From assembly GCF_000234665.1 (NCBI RefSeq), contig NC_018307.1:186001-250000 (forward strand): a stretch of DNA of 64,000 bases, read 5' to 3'. The position numbers were made by a program, and so were the translations under genes. The notes under the pieces were generated by a model. It was given only the letters and a program-made list of their open reading frames with translations, was not told the DNA's origin and did not search any database. Below are positions 9,947 to 20,157 of this stretch, in pieces; positions within the stretch are counted from its first letter, which is position 1, and every line of letters begins with the position of its first letter. This DNA is from Leishmania mexicana MHOM/GT/2001/U1103. Taxonomy: Eukaryota; Euglenozoa; Kinetoplastea; Trypanosomatida; Trypanosomatidae.

Positions 9947-12900
9947 ATGAAGAGAGGCATGATAGCGACTGTGGCTGCCGAGGCAGCCTACGCCACGTGC
10001 AGCACGGCGCTGTGCTCCTCATCCACGCTCGAAGGAGAGTGTATAAACCAACTCTCGGGCAGTCATCCTATGAACAGGACGACGCCCGCGTCTACATCCG
10101 ATGGATCAGCGTCCACCGCCTCATCCTCCGACAGTGCTGCTCTCGCTGAGCACACCAGCACGTCCCTCAGTGTCCGCGGTTTATGTCGCGGGGACTCTCT
10201 CGGAGCGAGATGGATGCAGCGCCTTCGGCGCGCACTGCGGCTCACAAGGCGCGCATCCGTGTGTGTCCTGTATCTCCTGTTGCCGCTCCTGCTATACGAC
10301 CCAACGCGACCATCATCGCAGCGGCTGCCGCCAGCACGTCCCCCCATCACCGCCGCCACCGCCTCCTCCTATGCACCGTTTCGTTTTGTGCGTGCAGTGG
10401 AGTACGACCTCACGTTGGCCTTCCACACGAACGACTACGTCGATGGCGTGTGCGTGCTGAGCGCGACGGCAGCACCGACATCTTTGCCAGCGCAACCCCC
10501 CTCTACTCGTGGCAACGCGCTGAGAGAGGCGGCGGTGCCCCCGACATCCTCGACGGCCCACGCGGCGACCATCGACCTCTCTGCCTGTCCGTACTACCCG
10601 CTGTGGTCGCTCCTGGCTGGGGGTAACGTGGATGCCACGGCGGCGAGTCGTGCTGGTGTTCGAGGCGGTGTGGACAGCTCCACGAGACCCCTCGAGAGGC
10701 AAGGCAGAGCGGCAGTGACGGAGGGGGAGACGCGCCGGGGTATCCCAACGGCCACCTCAGCGGCGGCGGCGCCGTCTGCAGCGAGCGCCGCGTACGTGGT
10801 GCCCGGCGACCTCACCAACGCACTTTCGGGCTCGCGCAACGCGCTCACCTACTACTACCAAGTGCTGAACACCGACGACTTTTTCTTCATGCTGCAGGGC
10901 TGCACCATCCAAACCACCGTCGACGGAGCCGTGCCGCCGTCCTACGCCTACAACTCCTTCCACCGATACGTTGATGCCTATGCGTTGAACGTCTCCGCCA
11001 CGGGCGCGGATGGCCGCCTTCGTGGCGGCGCTGAGGGGGACGGCGATGGGGCGTACCCGAACATCACGCTGCGGTCGGCGTTCTTCTTCTGGAATCAACC
11101 GCGGCTCCACTGCGCGTACAACGCCCCGTCGCTGATGTCGATGATGATGGATCTTGCGAACCAACGCCACCACCACCAGCGGCAGGAGGAGGAGCAGGAG
11201 CAGGAGCAGCAGCCACGCCGTGGGCTCTTGAAGAACGACGCAGTCTTGGCAAAGGCCAGCGCACAGCCGACAGATGGCGGCGAGGCGGCTGCTGGCCGGT
11301 CCGCGGCCTCCTCGACTGGGCCTCTTTATCCGTCCTGCGCCACAAGCATGCCCCCGCCGAAGAACATCCTACCGTCTGGCGGCCCGAGCACAACCCTCAC
11401 GGTGAACTACATGCAACTCGGCAGCTCCGTCGTCGTGAAGATCTTCAGCTTCGATGTGTGGTATCAGCTGACAGGCACACCGACTCCAGCGACTCTCTCG
11501 ACGGCACGTGCCACGCCCACCGCAGCGCCCGAGTCGGCCACGTACTCGGCAGTCTTCTCCAGCGACCCGAGCACCAGAAGCGGCGATTCTAGCACTGGTG
11601 CGTCCACCAAGAACCTGGCCGCTGGGCAGTCGTTCAAGCTACCGGCAGACCCCGAGAAGGTGTGCACGGCGCCGGCGCTCTACACCATCTCCCTCAACCC
11701 GCTGCTTGCGCGGGCCTCTTCCTGGAGCCTCGGCAGCTCCACGGACTGGCTACAGTCCTCCGTGGTGGTCACCCACGACTACCCGGCCGCTCGCGTGGTC
11801 GCGGTCGTCGCGCAGTGCTCTGGTGTGCCACTTTCCTTCTCAGTGAAGGTGAACTTCCTGAACCCTGGCAACTACCCCGGCAGCGGCCAGCACTACGCCA
11901 CCTTCATCATGCACCTGTTCTTCTTGGTGTGCTACGCCCTCCTTCTCATCGTGCTCCTCGTAATGATTGTCCCGTACAGCAAGTGGCGGGGGCGGCGCCG
12001 TCGTGGTGGCGGTGCTGAGAGCAGCAGTAGCAGCCCAGGTCGTGCACGCGCACCAGACAAGAAGAGGCGGGCGAGCACGGGATCTGCCCAGCGCAGTGCT
12101 GACAAGAACAGAGGCGGTAGCATGCGCGGGCGGCGGAGCGGCAGCGCCGCGGCGGGCGGGGACGGGGGCGGCGGCCACCGCCAAGACGACGACGGTGGCG
12201 AAGAAATGCGCGGGATGAGCACCCCAAACCGTAAGACGACGAAATATGCGGCCGCCGCCGCCGCGGCGTCATCGGGGCCCGAGAGTATATCCGTGGCGGG
12301 GACGGGCAAGGCCCAGGCGCAGCGCGGCGCAACTGAAAGTGACCAGGGCAACGCCGAAGACGAGCCTCTTCATAGGGAGGAGGGCGAAAGCGGTAGACGG
12401 CAACGCCGCGGCGGTGCCGGGCAGCAGCGGCAGCGGCAGCGGCAGGGCCAGCGGGTTGTGGAGAGACGCCATGGCGGCAGCGAAGGCAGCGACTCCCTGC
12501 CAGATTCCTTTTCCTTACATTCGCCGCATCCAAGCACCCACCACACGCCGGCGTCCGGCATCGACGACGATAATGTCATCAGCTATGGCAGCAGCGATGC
12601 AGCAAGCGAGGCGCAGGCGAGGCGCGGCGCCAGCGGGCGTGGCCGTGCGCAGAGCAGTCGACGCGGCTGCCCCTCCACCTCATCTTCATTAGCGCGCACC
12701 CCCTCCACGCTCTCCTTCACCACCAGCGGCGGCGACAACTCGGATTTCACCACCACCACGGGCACCACGAGCGACGAGGACAGCCGCGCCGCCCGCCGAC
12801 GGCGACGCCAGAAGGAGCAGCGACGCGCGAAGAGGGAGAGACAGAGGCAGAGGAGGCAGCGATCCCGTCCACGCCGTCATGTCTCGGCCACCTCGACCGC

Positions 12901-14071
12901 TCGCCGCTACGTCGCCAACGACCTGGACGACGACCGGAGAGGCTCGAGCACGGGCCCCGTCAGCGCCTTCGCTTCGCCACTGTGGTGGCATTTTCGGGCG
13001 GCGGGCATAAGCAACGCCGTTGGCCACCACCTCCTTGACCCGGTGCGGCTGTGGTGGGCCGAGAGCCACATCCTCGTCATGTACGCACCGCTCCAGTGGC
13101 TTGTCCTCGTCCTTCTCGTGCTCAGGTGCCTGCTGAGCGTCCTCTTCGCCGCGAAGTTCGCTCTACTCTCTCGGGGGGCGCGCAGCGACTCCTTGATGGA
13201 CAAGAGCCTTCCACTCGTGTGCAGTATCTTCGAAGTCGCGACGGACACGCTGCTGATCCCGATGGAGATGCTGGTGGCGATGGGGTGGGGCATAGCTTTC
13301 ACGGCGCCACTGCCCACGAACCACATCGTTCTCGTTGTCATCGCCACGCTCACGATGTTCACGGCGTTTGTGTTCAGCGCCGCGTGCGCGAAGGATGGCC
13401 GGAGCATGGTGCTGACCGCGAATCCGTACGCGAGGCGCATCAACGGCAACCTGTGCAACACGGTCGCATACACCCGCACCGCTTTCGAGATGGCCTGCCG
13501 CGTCCACAACGTGCTTCGCATGTTCCTCCTGTCGCTGTGGCTGTCGAAGACGGTGGTGCCGGCCGATGCAGTGGCTGTGCAGCGGCAGCGCCGACTGAGT
13601 CACAGGCAGCTGCAAGGCGCGCAAAGCGAGTGTCGAGAAGAACACGGAATGGCCGACCCTGGCGATAGCAGCAGTGATGGGGGGTCGTGCAGGCCAGATC
13701 CTCATCCCCGCACCTCGTCTGGGTTCTCGCCCTCGCCATCTGGCCAGTGCGACGCTTCGTCCCTTGTGACCACCTTTGCCGCCACCGACACAACAACGCC
13801 GTCGTCGGCCCCGATCGCCCTCCGGCCGCCGCCGCGCCTCGGCTACCCTGGCGTGTCCCTGTCGGCGATGGAGGTGTATCTGCGCTACCGTGGCATGTGG
13901 GCGCCCTTCGCGATGCTGCTGGTGTGGGCGGTTCTTCTGCTGGTCTTCGCCTTCACCTTCTACGAGCCGGAGGACTACTACATGGTGGTGGCACTTCGCG
14001 AGCTGCAGATTGTCTATCTCCTCGGCTTTATCATCCTCTTTCTACGAACATCATCCCCGCTCTACTGCTAA
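9947..14071 (+). CDS. Putative GOST-type seven-transmembrane protein with large cytosolic insertion
   Basis: This 1374-residue protein has the topology of the GOST/lung-7TM class (PTM1, GPR107/108, TMEM87, GPR180): a long luminal N-terminal part, then seven hydrophobic helices at about 653-680, 1045-1070, 1090-1118, 1125-1147, 1180-1203, 1317-1338 and 1352-1370. Helix 3 ends with EMLVAMGWGIAF, resembling the GWGI-type signature of the class. Between helices 1 and 2 sits about 365 residues of Ser/Arg/Gly-rich, charged sequence, far more than the usual short loop. The ATG at 9947 is the first after the acceptor at 9876. However, the in-frame ATG at 10214 would begin MQRLRRALRLTRRASVCVLY, a textbook signal peptide, and is a serious alternative. 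GOST proteins act in Golgi/endosome traffic or mechanosensation; any role here is inferred from topology only. Confidence 0.6.
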   Translation: MKRGMIATVAAEAAYATCSTALCSSSTLEGECINQLSGSHPMNRTTPASTSDGSASTASSSDSAALAEHTSTSLSVRGLCRGDSLGARWMQRLRRALRLTRRASVCVLYLLLPLLLYDPTRPSSQRLPPARPPITAATASSYAPFRFVRAVEYDLTLAFHTNDYVDGVCVLSATAAPTSLPAQPPSTRGNALREAAVPPTSSTAHAATIDLSACPYYPLWSLLAGGNVDATAASRAGVRGGVDSSTRPLERQGRAAVTEGETRRGIPTATSAAAAPSAASAAYVVPGDLTNALSGSRNALTYYYQVLNTDDFFFMLQGCTIQTTVDGAVPPSYAYNSFHRYVDAYALNVSATGADGRLRGGAEGDGDGAYPNITLRSAFFFWNQPRLHCAYNAPSLMSMMMDLANQRHHHQRQEEEQEQEQQPRRGLLKNDAVLAKASAQPTDGGEAAAGRSAASSTGPLYPSCATSMPPPKNILPSGGPSTTLTVNYMQLGSSVVVKIFSFDVWYQLTGTPTPATLSTARATPTAAPESATYSAVFSSDPSTRSGDSSTGASTKNLAAGQSFKLPADPEKVCTAPALYTISLNPLLARASSWSLGSSTDWLQSSVVVTHDYPAARVVAVVAQCSGVPLSFSVKVNFLNPGNYPGSGQHYATFIMHLFFLVCYALLLIVLLVMIVPYSKWRGRRRRGGGAESSSSSPGRARAPDKKRRASTGSAQRSADKNRGGSMRGRRSGSAAAGGDGGGGHRQDDDGGEEMRGMSTPNRKTTKYAAAAAAASSGPESISVAGTGKAQAQRGATESDQGNAEDEPLHREEGESGRRQRRGGAGQQRQRQRQGQRVVERRHGGSEGSDSLPDSFSLHSPHPSTHHTPASGIDDDNVISYGSSDAASEAQARRGASGRGRAQSSRRGCPSTSSSLARTPSTLSFTTSGGDNSDFTTTTGTTSDEDSRAARRRRRQKEQRRAKRERQRQRRQRSRPRRHVSATSTARRYVANDLDDDRRGSSTGPVSAFASPLWWHFRAAGISNAVGHHLLDPVRLWWAESHILVMYAPLQWLVLVLLVLRCLLSVLFAAKFALLSRGARSDSLMDKSLPLVCSIFEVATDTLLIPMEMLVAMGWGIAFTAPLPTNHIVLVVIATLTMFTAFVFSAACAKDGRSMVLTANPYARRINGNLCNTVAYTRTAFEMACRVHNVLRMFLLSLWLSKTVVPADAVAVQRQRRLSHRQLQGAQSECREEHGMADPGDSSSDGGSCRPDPHPRTSSGFSPSPSGQCDASSLVTTFAATDTTTPSSAPIALRPPPRLGYPGVSLSAMEVYLRYRGMWAPFAMLLVWAVLLLVFAFTFYEPEDYYMVVALRELQIVYLLGFIILFLRTSSPLYC

Positions 14072-15660
14072 GGAGGATACCGATTCACGCCGGTGCTACG
14101 CACCGCAAATCGAAGCGAGAGGGGAGGGGGACATCCCCACACGTCGTGGTGGTGCATCCCTGCTGCCGCTGCTGCTGTTGCATGGCCGCCCGCCCGCCCG
14201 TCCGCCCTTTGGATTATACCGCTCACCGTCTGTGATGGTTCGTGTAGCTCAAATCGAGGGAAAGTGTGTGCGTGCGTGCGTGGTCGACAAGACAGGCAAA
14301 GTGTAGTCGAGGGAGGGGGTAGGGGAGGGGAGAAGCGCGTGCCGGCGCGGCATGCGCGCTGCACACACACACACACGTGCACACACCTCCCCGAGGCCTG
14401 TGCCATCCCGCCCCCCCCCCCCCCTTCTTCGTTTTCCGCGACGTCCGCGGGCGTTCGGCGCAGCAGCGAATGGCGTCCAATGATGTGTTGGAGAGCACAC
14501 ATGGAGAAGAACAACACAAACAACGAAGTGCAGTGATGGAGGAGGAGGGGGAGGGGAGCTGCCGTGAGGCGATGGCCTCCGCGAGCCAGCGGGGCCCCCT
14601 CGCTCTCGGCGTCGCTCTCGAATCGAGAACGTGCCCCCCCCCGCTCCGCCTTCACTTGGACGCAGCGCCGAGCGAATATGGGCGATGTATGTGCGTGTGT
14701 CCTCTCTCTCTGTGTGTGTGTGTGTGGCTCTGTCGCCCACACCCATCATGCGAATGCGAGCAAGAGGGATTCCCACCCTTTCTCGCACGGACGCGCAATC
14801 ACCGGAACACCCTCACCCCTTTCTTCTCTGCCTTCTTCCCTCCCTCTTCGCCTCTGACGGGTGTGTCGCACGGAACCGGTGCTCGCTCCTGACGCACCTG
14901 CACCTCGCCCCACCGCCACCATACGACCCACACACGTGTACATGTGTGTGTGTGTGTATATATATATATACATGCCTATGTACGCCTCTCTGCTGTGCAC
15001 GGCATCCGTGGGTGTGGGTGTGTGTGCCCTGCAGCAGGTTTCTCGTGCGCCTCCTGGCTCGGCCTCGTGCTCGTCTTCTCCCACTGCATACTCTGCTTTT
15101 ATTATTATTATTATTATTATTACTGGTGCGCGTGTGTGTCCAACGTCGCCATCAGACCTCGCTCGCCCCACATCTGCGTGCTTCGCCTCTTCTCACCATC
15201 TACGTTCCTCTGCTTCGCTATATATATATATATATCTCCTGCATCCGCATCGCTCAGCTCACCTCACTTTGGCGTGTTCTACGTGTAAGGCGTTCTTATC
15301 TTCCCTCCAGCTCTTGTGCGACGTCCCCCATCTGCGCCCTGCCGCCTGCTCCCCCCCCCCCCACCCCTGCGTGCGCTTGCGCCTTTCTCTCTCTTCCTCG
15401 TCCTTCATCCTTTGCCTATAACGACACCCCGTCCCGCCGCTGCCTCTGCGGCCCCACTCCTCTGCCTCCACGCCTCCCGACAGACACGCGCAGAGCGGCG
15501 GGGGGGGGGGGGGGCACGACCGCACCCTTTGCTCGTCCGGGGAGAAAGAGAGAGAGAGAGAGAGAACGACACGCACACACGCACACGCGCTCAACTTCTG
15601 CTCTTCCGAAACTCCACCGCCTTCGGCCTTTGTATTCTTCGTCTCTCGCTTCTCCGGGCC
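14072..15660. other. Long intergenic region rich in microsatellites
   Basis: No gene is supported. The gap holds a C-run near 14410, (TG)n at about 14713-14724, a (TG)n-(TA)n junction at 14943-14970, an ATT tract at 15099-15121, a TA tract at 15219-15235, a long G-run near 15500 and a GA tract at about 15547-15565. The AG at 15482-15483, after a long C/T-rich stretch, is the best trans-splice acceptor for the next gene, with no ATG before 15661. Confidence 0.65.
15099..15235. repeat. ATT microsatellite followed by TA microsatellite
   Basis: An ATT tract (15099-15121) and a TA tract (15219-15235) lie within 140 bp of each other in otherwise GC-rich DNA, making this one of the most AT-rich spots in the gene-dense part. 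Confidence 0.8.
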
Positions 15661-17784
15661 ATGTCCAGCGACTTTGAGACCCTCTCGTGCAACCTGGAGA
15701 GCAGTGAACCTCGGCGGAGGTGCTGCCGCAGCAGCAGCATGAGCAGCACCATCGGGAGCGACTTTGACACCCTCGATGACCTTGTCGCCCACAACGATGC
15801 CCAGCTGCCGCGCCGGCTCGCCGCTCGCAACTCGGCTCCCGACGCGGGTGCTCGTCGTGCGCTGTCTGGTGACCACGCCGGTGCACACTCGGGTCGGCGT
15901 GAGTCGGCCTTGTACGGTTACCGCGCCTACGGTGTGACGGGCGAATTCGCAGCGACTTCGCCGGCTGCAGGCAGCGGGGGCGGTGGTAAGGTGCCCCTCT
16001 TCGCCAAAGGGCCCACCACCTGCCGCCTCCCACCCACCACCGTTGCGCACAAACATCTCAAGACCATGGATAGCCTGGCCAACCTCGGCAGCGCTTTCAC
16101 CCCCACGGTGGTGACCACGCGCGCCTCAGGGGCAACGGCGACACCGGGGCCCACGACCACCGCCGCCCATGACTCGGCGTTCCGTGGCAGGGAGCCGGCG
16201 TTACCGATCGAGCGACGGGTGACATGCCCGCCGGACTTCGGCTCTCTCACGTCTGTCACAAGCACCGCGACCATGACTGCCTCTGATACCACGTGTCGCA
16301 CACACGACTCAGCTAACGATGACAGCTCTGAGGGCGATGGAGGAGCGGTGGAGGATCGGGCAGACCTCAAAGGCGGCCACACCGTGCAGTGCCGGCGGCT
16401 TGGGCACGACGCATCAGTAGCAGCCGTAGCCTCACGTACTCCGAAGCCTACCCCGCGCGCCCCGCCCCATCGCAATGCGCGAGACTTCGACGGCTTCTAC
16501 AACACGGGCTTGTTGCTGGAGGAGGATGACGAAGACGACGATGCGGCTGAGAGTGAGCGGAGTCGCCGTCCCGCCCGCGCGGTCGACGGCGCTGCCGCAC
16601 CACTTCCATCGGCGGCGCTCAACGCGAGTCTTTTCTACATGTACGGCCCAGCTGGACGTCGCGGCAGCAATGCATCTATCAGTTTTCGCCGCTCGCAGCC
16701 AGCCACTGCAACGCCAGATCCCCACACCGAAGGACACAGCAAGGGCCTCGCCTCACCGATGTCTGTCAACGCATCGACGGTCACCGCAGCGCGTTCTTGG
16801 TCCATTGCATCGCGACGCGAGGCAGCTGGCGAACAGCTGTGTCGGCTGGCTGTGGCGCTTCCCACCATGACGACGGTGCACTGGCTCTCGCTCGTCATCA
16901 CTCTTCTCGTGCCAGTTAACCTGCTGTGCCTTGATGTAATGGCGCTGGGGTGGATACGGCGGCGCGTGGACGCAAGCTACGGCGGCGCATCTGTGTTGCC
17001 GTCATCTGACCGGTCCACCGCACCCACCTCATTGCGGGTGGTGATCTGTGGTGCTGCGGGGGTCTCCACCGGGGTAGCAGAAGCTCCGTCGTCGTGCGCG
17101 AACGACTCCGGATTCACGTTCAAAGTGGGCGCCACCACCTTCACCTCCACCCCCGGAGGCGGTGGAAGCGGGCGCAGCAGCAGCAGCAACACTGCTGGCG
17201 CCGGCAACCCACGAAGGATCGACGCGAAAACGTCATCGCTTTCGTCTACGCACACGGTGCCTGCCCTGTGCAGCGTCATCCTGTGGCTCCTGGCCCCCAA
17301 CGGGCTTCTCTGCCGGCTTGTTATACACCGGCTCCGGCGACCCACTGACGAAGCAGTCGCCGACGACCATGAGCCGGTGGACGAGTCTGGGGTGGACCTG
17401 TCGCCATCCTTGGTGGGAGCAGCAGCAGCACCGAGCACCCCATCCCCAGGGCACCGAGCAGCTGCGGCAAGCACCGATGAGTATCACCACTTAAGAACGG
17501 AATGGCAAGTGTGCTGCGACGTCTATGAGCGTGTGCGTCAGCTGGCACCCCAGCTGGAGGTGATTGAACTCTTTATCCGGTACGCGTGCTTGTGGGTCAT
17601 GCTGCACGCCCCCCTCCCGTGTGCAACGGTGGCGAGCGAGTGGACGGACGCGTGGCTGCTCAAGGCGCCGGCGCCTGAAGAAGGAAAGGCGATCGCGCCG
17701 AACGGCAGCCACTGGCGCGCCGCAAGCAACGCCACCGCCTCCGTATCGCCGCGTCGCGCTGCGGACGTCATGGTGGCTGCCTGA
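15661..17784 (+). CDS. Serine-rich membrane protein of unknown function
   Basis: This encodes 707 residues. I do not recognise the family. The N-terminal 390 residues are polar, Ser/Thr/Ala/Arg-rich and probably disordered; the motif SDFETL at the start recurs as SDFDTL about 30 residues later. An acidic stretch EEDDEDDDAAESE lies near residue 290. Three hydrophobic segments follow, at about 402-430, 534-558 and 633-653, suggesting a polytopic or tail-region membrane protein with a long cytosolic head; the region between the first two is again Ser/Gly-rich. The ATG at 15661 is the first after the acceptor at 15483. It sits directly downstream of the GOST-like gene but shares no clear sequence with it. 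Good codon usage across the frame supports a real gene. Confidence 0.7.
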   Translation: MSSDFETLSCNLESSEPRRRCCRSSSMSSTIGSDFDTLDDLVAHNDAQLPRRLAARNSAPDAGARRALSGDHAGAHSGRRESALYGYRAYGVTGEFAATSPAAGSGGGGKVPLFAKGPTTCRLPPTTVAHKHLKTMDSLANLGSAFTPTVVTTRASGATATPGPTTTAAHDSAFRGREPALPIERRVTCPPDFGSLTSVTSTATMTASDTTCRTHDSANDDSSEGDGGAVEDRADLKGGHTVQCRRLGHDASVAAVASRTPKPTPRAPPHRNARDFDGFYNTGLLLEEDDEDDDAAESERSRRPARAVDGAAAPLPSAALNASLFYMYGPAGRRGSNASISFRRSQPATATPDPHTEGHSKGLASPMSVNASTVTAARSWSIASRREAAGEQLCRLAVALPTMTTVHWLSLVITLLVPVNLLCLDVMALGWIRRRVDASYGGASVLPSSDRSTAPTSLRVVICGAAGVSTGVAEAPSSCANDSGFTFKVGATTFTSTPGGGGSGRSSSSNTAGAGNPRRIDAKTSSLSSTHTVPALCSVILWLLAPNGLLCRLVIHRLRRPTDEAVADDHEPVDESGVDLSPSLVGAAAAPSTPSPGHRAAAASTDEYHHLRTEWQVCCDVYERVRQLAPQLEVIELFIRYACLWVMLHAPLPCATVASEWTDAWLLKAPAPEEGKAIAPNGSHWRAASNATASVSPRRAADVMVAA

Positions 17785-18394
17785 GGCGCGGCAGTGAGGG
17801 AGGCGATCACACATGGATGGGACATCCTCCTTCTCACGCATCCTCCGGTGCGAGGGAAGCGCACAGGACAGTCTCGGGGGCCACCGCACTCGTGCCTTCG
17901 CCGATGTTTACATTTGTTTGCTTGTTTGCTGCTGCTGTTTTCCCTCCCCCTCCCCCCCCCGCCGCCGCCGCCGCCGCGCACCCCCATGTTGGGGGCGTGT
18001 GTGTAGTGTACCTGTGGTGTGCCTGTGTGTTGATGCGTCATGTGCCTTCCTCCAATTTCTCTTGTCGTCTCGCCGCTGCTGTCGTTCGTCATTCCCAGCC
18101 TCGCCCTGCGTTATGTCTGTGTGTGAGTGTGTGTGTGTGTGTGCCCGTGTCGGTGTCGGAGGATTCCTCGTCGTGTTGGACCTCTCATGCGTCCCCCCCC
18201 CTCTCTCTCTCTCGTCCATGAGGCACACACACACACACACGCACGCATGCATGGACACAGGACAATATATATATATATATATCCATATCCATACCTCCGT
18301 TACGCCTACATTCGCCTCTTGCTCTCACTCACCCCAACCCAACCCCCTTCCTCTCTGGCTGCTGTGGCGGCTGCCTGATTCCTCCGTGTCTCCT
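17785..18394. other. Intergenic region, 3' side of the membrane-protein gene
   Basis: It contains a CCG/CGC tract near 17957-17980, (TG)n near 18122-18142, (CA)n near 18223-18240 and a TA tract at 18264-18282. I see no gene. It leads directly into a dispersed repeat. Confidence 0.65.
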
Positions 18395-18632
18395 GTGCGC
18401 GTGCACCTAAGCGCCGATTGTTTCTGGCGGTGGTGACGACGTAACACTCTGTCATCGAAACCAAGAATAAGCTGCCGTGGCCTTCAAGAGCCATCACCGA
18501 TGGAAGCCCCATCGCCGTGTCGTGACCCTCGACTCTCTGTCCCCCTCTGTCTGCGTGCCTCTGTCCCCTTGGCAGCCGCCAGGCACGCCTTTCCTGCCTG
18601 GGCTCAGCGCCTGCGGACCCCTCGTCCACACA
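18395..18632. repeat. Dispersed repeat family B, copy 1
   Basis: About 240 bp align with 46436-46676 with only a few mismatches and single-base indels, starting at gcgcgtgcacct and ending in a cctgcggacccctcg block followed by CA-rich sequence. It is non-coding, in the + orientation, and sits between two unrelated genes. Size and setting resemble a truncated SIDER-type retroposon relic, but I did not confirm the diagnostic 79-bp signature. Confidence 0.8.
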
Positions 18633-20157
18633 CACACACACACACACACATATATAGCGAGAGAGCATAATGTCCACACCTCTCGCACCCCATCAAGAGC
18701 GGAGGGGGCAGTACACACATTCGACGGAGTGGTCGGTGTAGCGGCGCTGCTTCGCTGCATATCTCCCAATGCCACGCGTCGCGCTCGGGTCTGGGTGGGC
18801 TGTCCCACACTCACGGCCTGCGGACCCGATGGCGAGGGGGTCTCCCTCGACGAGCACACCCGCGTCTCCGTGCAGATTGCACCCGGGGACACCCTGGGGG
18901 ACTTGGCACAGACGCTAAGGACGACGGCGCTGGCGCACCAGGCACATGTAAAGATGGTAGAGTGGAGAGAGGGGGGGCGTCGAGCGGTACCACCACCAAG
19001 AGGTGGGGCAGCGGGAGGGGCACATGGCACAACCAGGCTGTCTTTCTTCACGCAGCATGTGACGAGCATCGAGCAGGAGGCAGGCCAGCAGCCGCAGGCT
19101 CAGGTAGAGCAATGTCCGCGGCGGGCACAGAGTGCCTTCGAAGGTCGGGCTCAACGGGCTACCGCGCGAACCCCGAGGCTCTACATGCGACCAGGTGTGT
19201 TCTCGCCAGCGACCCGGCAGTGGATCACCCGGAACTCCGTGCCCCGAGGAGAGGGAAGGGGCGTGACGGTGGCGGTGAGGATCGACAGCACCCGTGGATC
19301 CGGCCCGTGCCTTTTTTTTGGGGGGGGCGAGCAGCTGGCCACCTGGACGCCGTATACATCCATCGGTGTCACTGTGTGACCACGGTCAGCAGACGGTGCA
19401 AGGGGCCCCGGTGTTTCTGCGACGACCCTCGATGGGGTGCGATGGCGGTGACGGACATGGAGCGGGCTGTGTCGACGCTTCCTCCAGGCGTCGGATGTCA
19501 TGGGTGTCCCAGCGCATGGGCGCCGTTCGACCGTCCAGTGCGTACCCCGCTGTTTGCCGTCGTGGAACCGTGGCCTCCTGCAGGACACGAGGGCGGCCCG
19601 TCTGTCGACCTCGGTGACACGTGGGCGGGGGGCTTTTGGGAAGCCGCGCGGTCGCACCCCCGCGATGTGTGCTGCCGAGAGCGGTCCTTGTAACGGACGC
19701 GTCGTTGCTCGGGGGGCGGGGGAGGTGCCGGATCCCCCTCTCTCTAATCCACTCTGCTCTCTCACCAGCTCCTTCCCCCCCCCCTCCCGCCACCGTGCAC
19801 ACATGTGGGTGTGTGCGTGTGCCGACACGAGCGGGAGCAAGGAGAATGAAGTGGACCGGCACGGGTGCGGACGAGCGGAACGACGTCCATGACGTCACCT
19901 GCGCAGGCCTACCCACCAACACGCAGCGGGGTTGAAGCGACTCGGCGGCTTCGCCCTGTCCACCTGCGGTTCACGACCCACCCACAGTCACAAACACCCG
20001 TGCGTGCGTGCACTTGGCTGTTGGCACCCTTCACTCGCCCGCCGGCGCCTCTCTCCGTCTTCTCCGTATCTCTGCCGACGCGCGTCATCGCCGAGGAACT
20101 CAGCCATTCGTCACACGTACATACTCTCCCACGCACACGCACACACACACACACGCC
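18633..20157. other. Intergenic region with possible decayed coding relic
   Basis: A (CA)n tract at about 18630-18650 follows the repeat. From about 18720 to 19690 the DNA loses the usual UTR look (few microsatellites, coding-like base use) and carries overlapping open frames; see the separate entry. From 19770 onward it returns to C/T-rich, CA-repeat sequence. The AG at 20094-20095 is the likely splice acceptor for the oxidoreductase gene. Confidence 0.5.
18720..19379 (+). pseudogene. Coding-like relic, family not recognised
   Basis: One frame runs open to the TGA at 19377-19379 with third positions mostly G or C in its first part, encoding segments such as RVWVGCPTLTACGPDGEGVS and VQIAPGDTLGDLAQTLRTTA. 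A second frame takes over with similar base use to about 19690. There is no well-placed start, no recognisable domain, and a G-run near 19320 interrupts it. Lying directly after repeat B, it could be the remains of a longer retroelement; this is a guess from position only. Confidence 0.25.
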
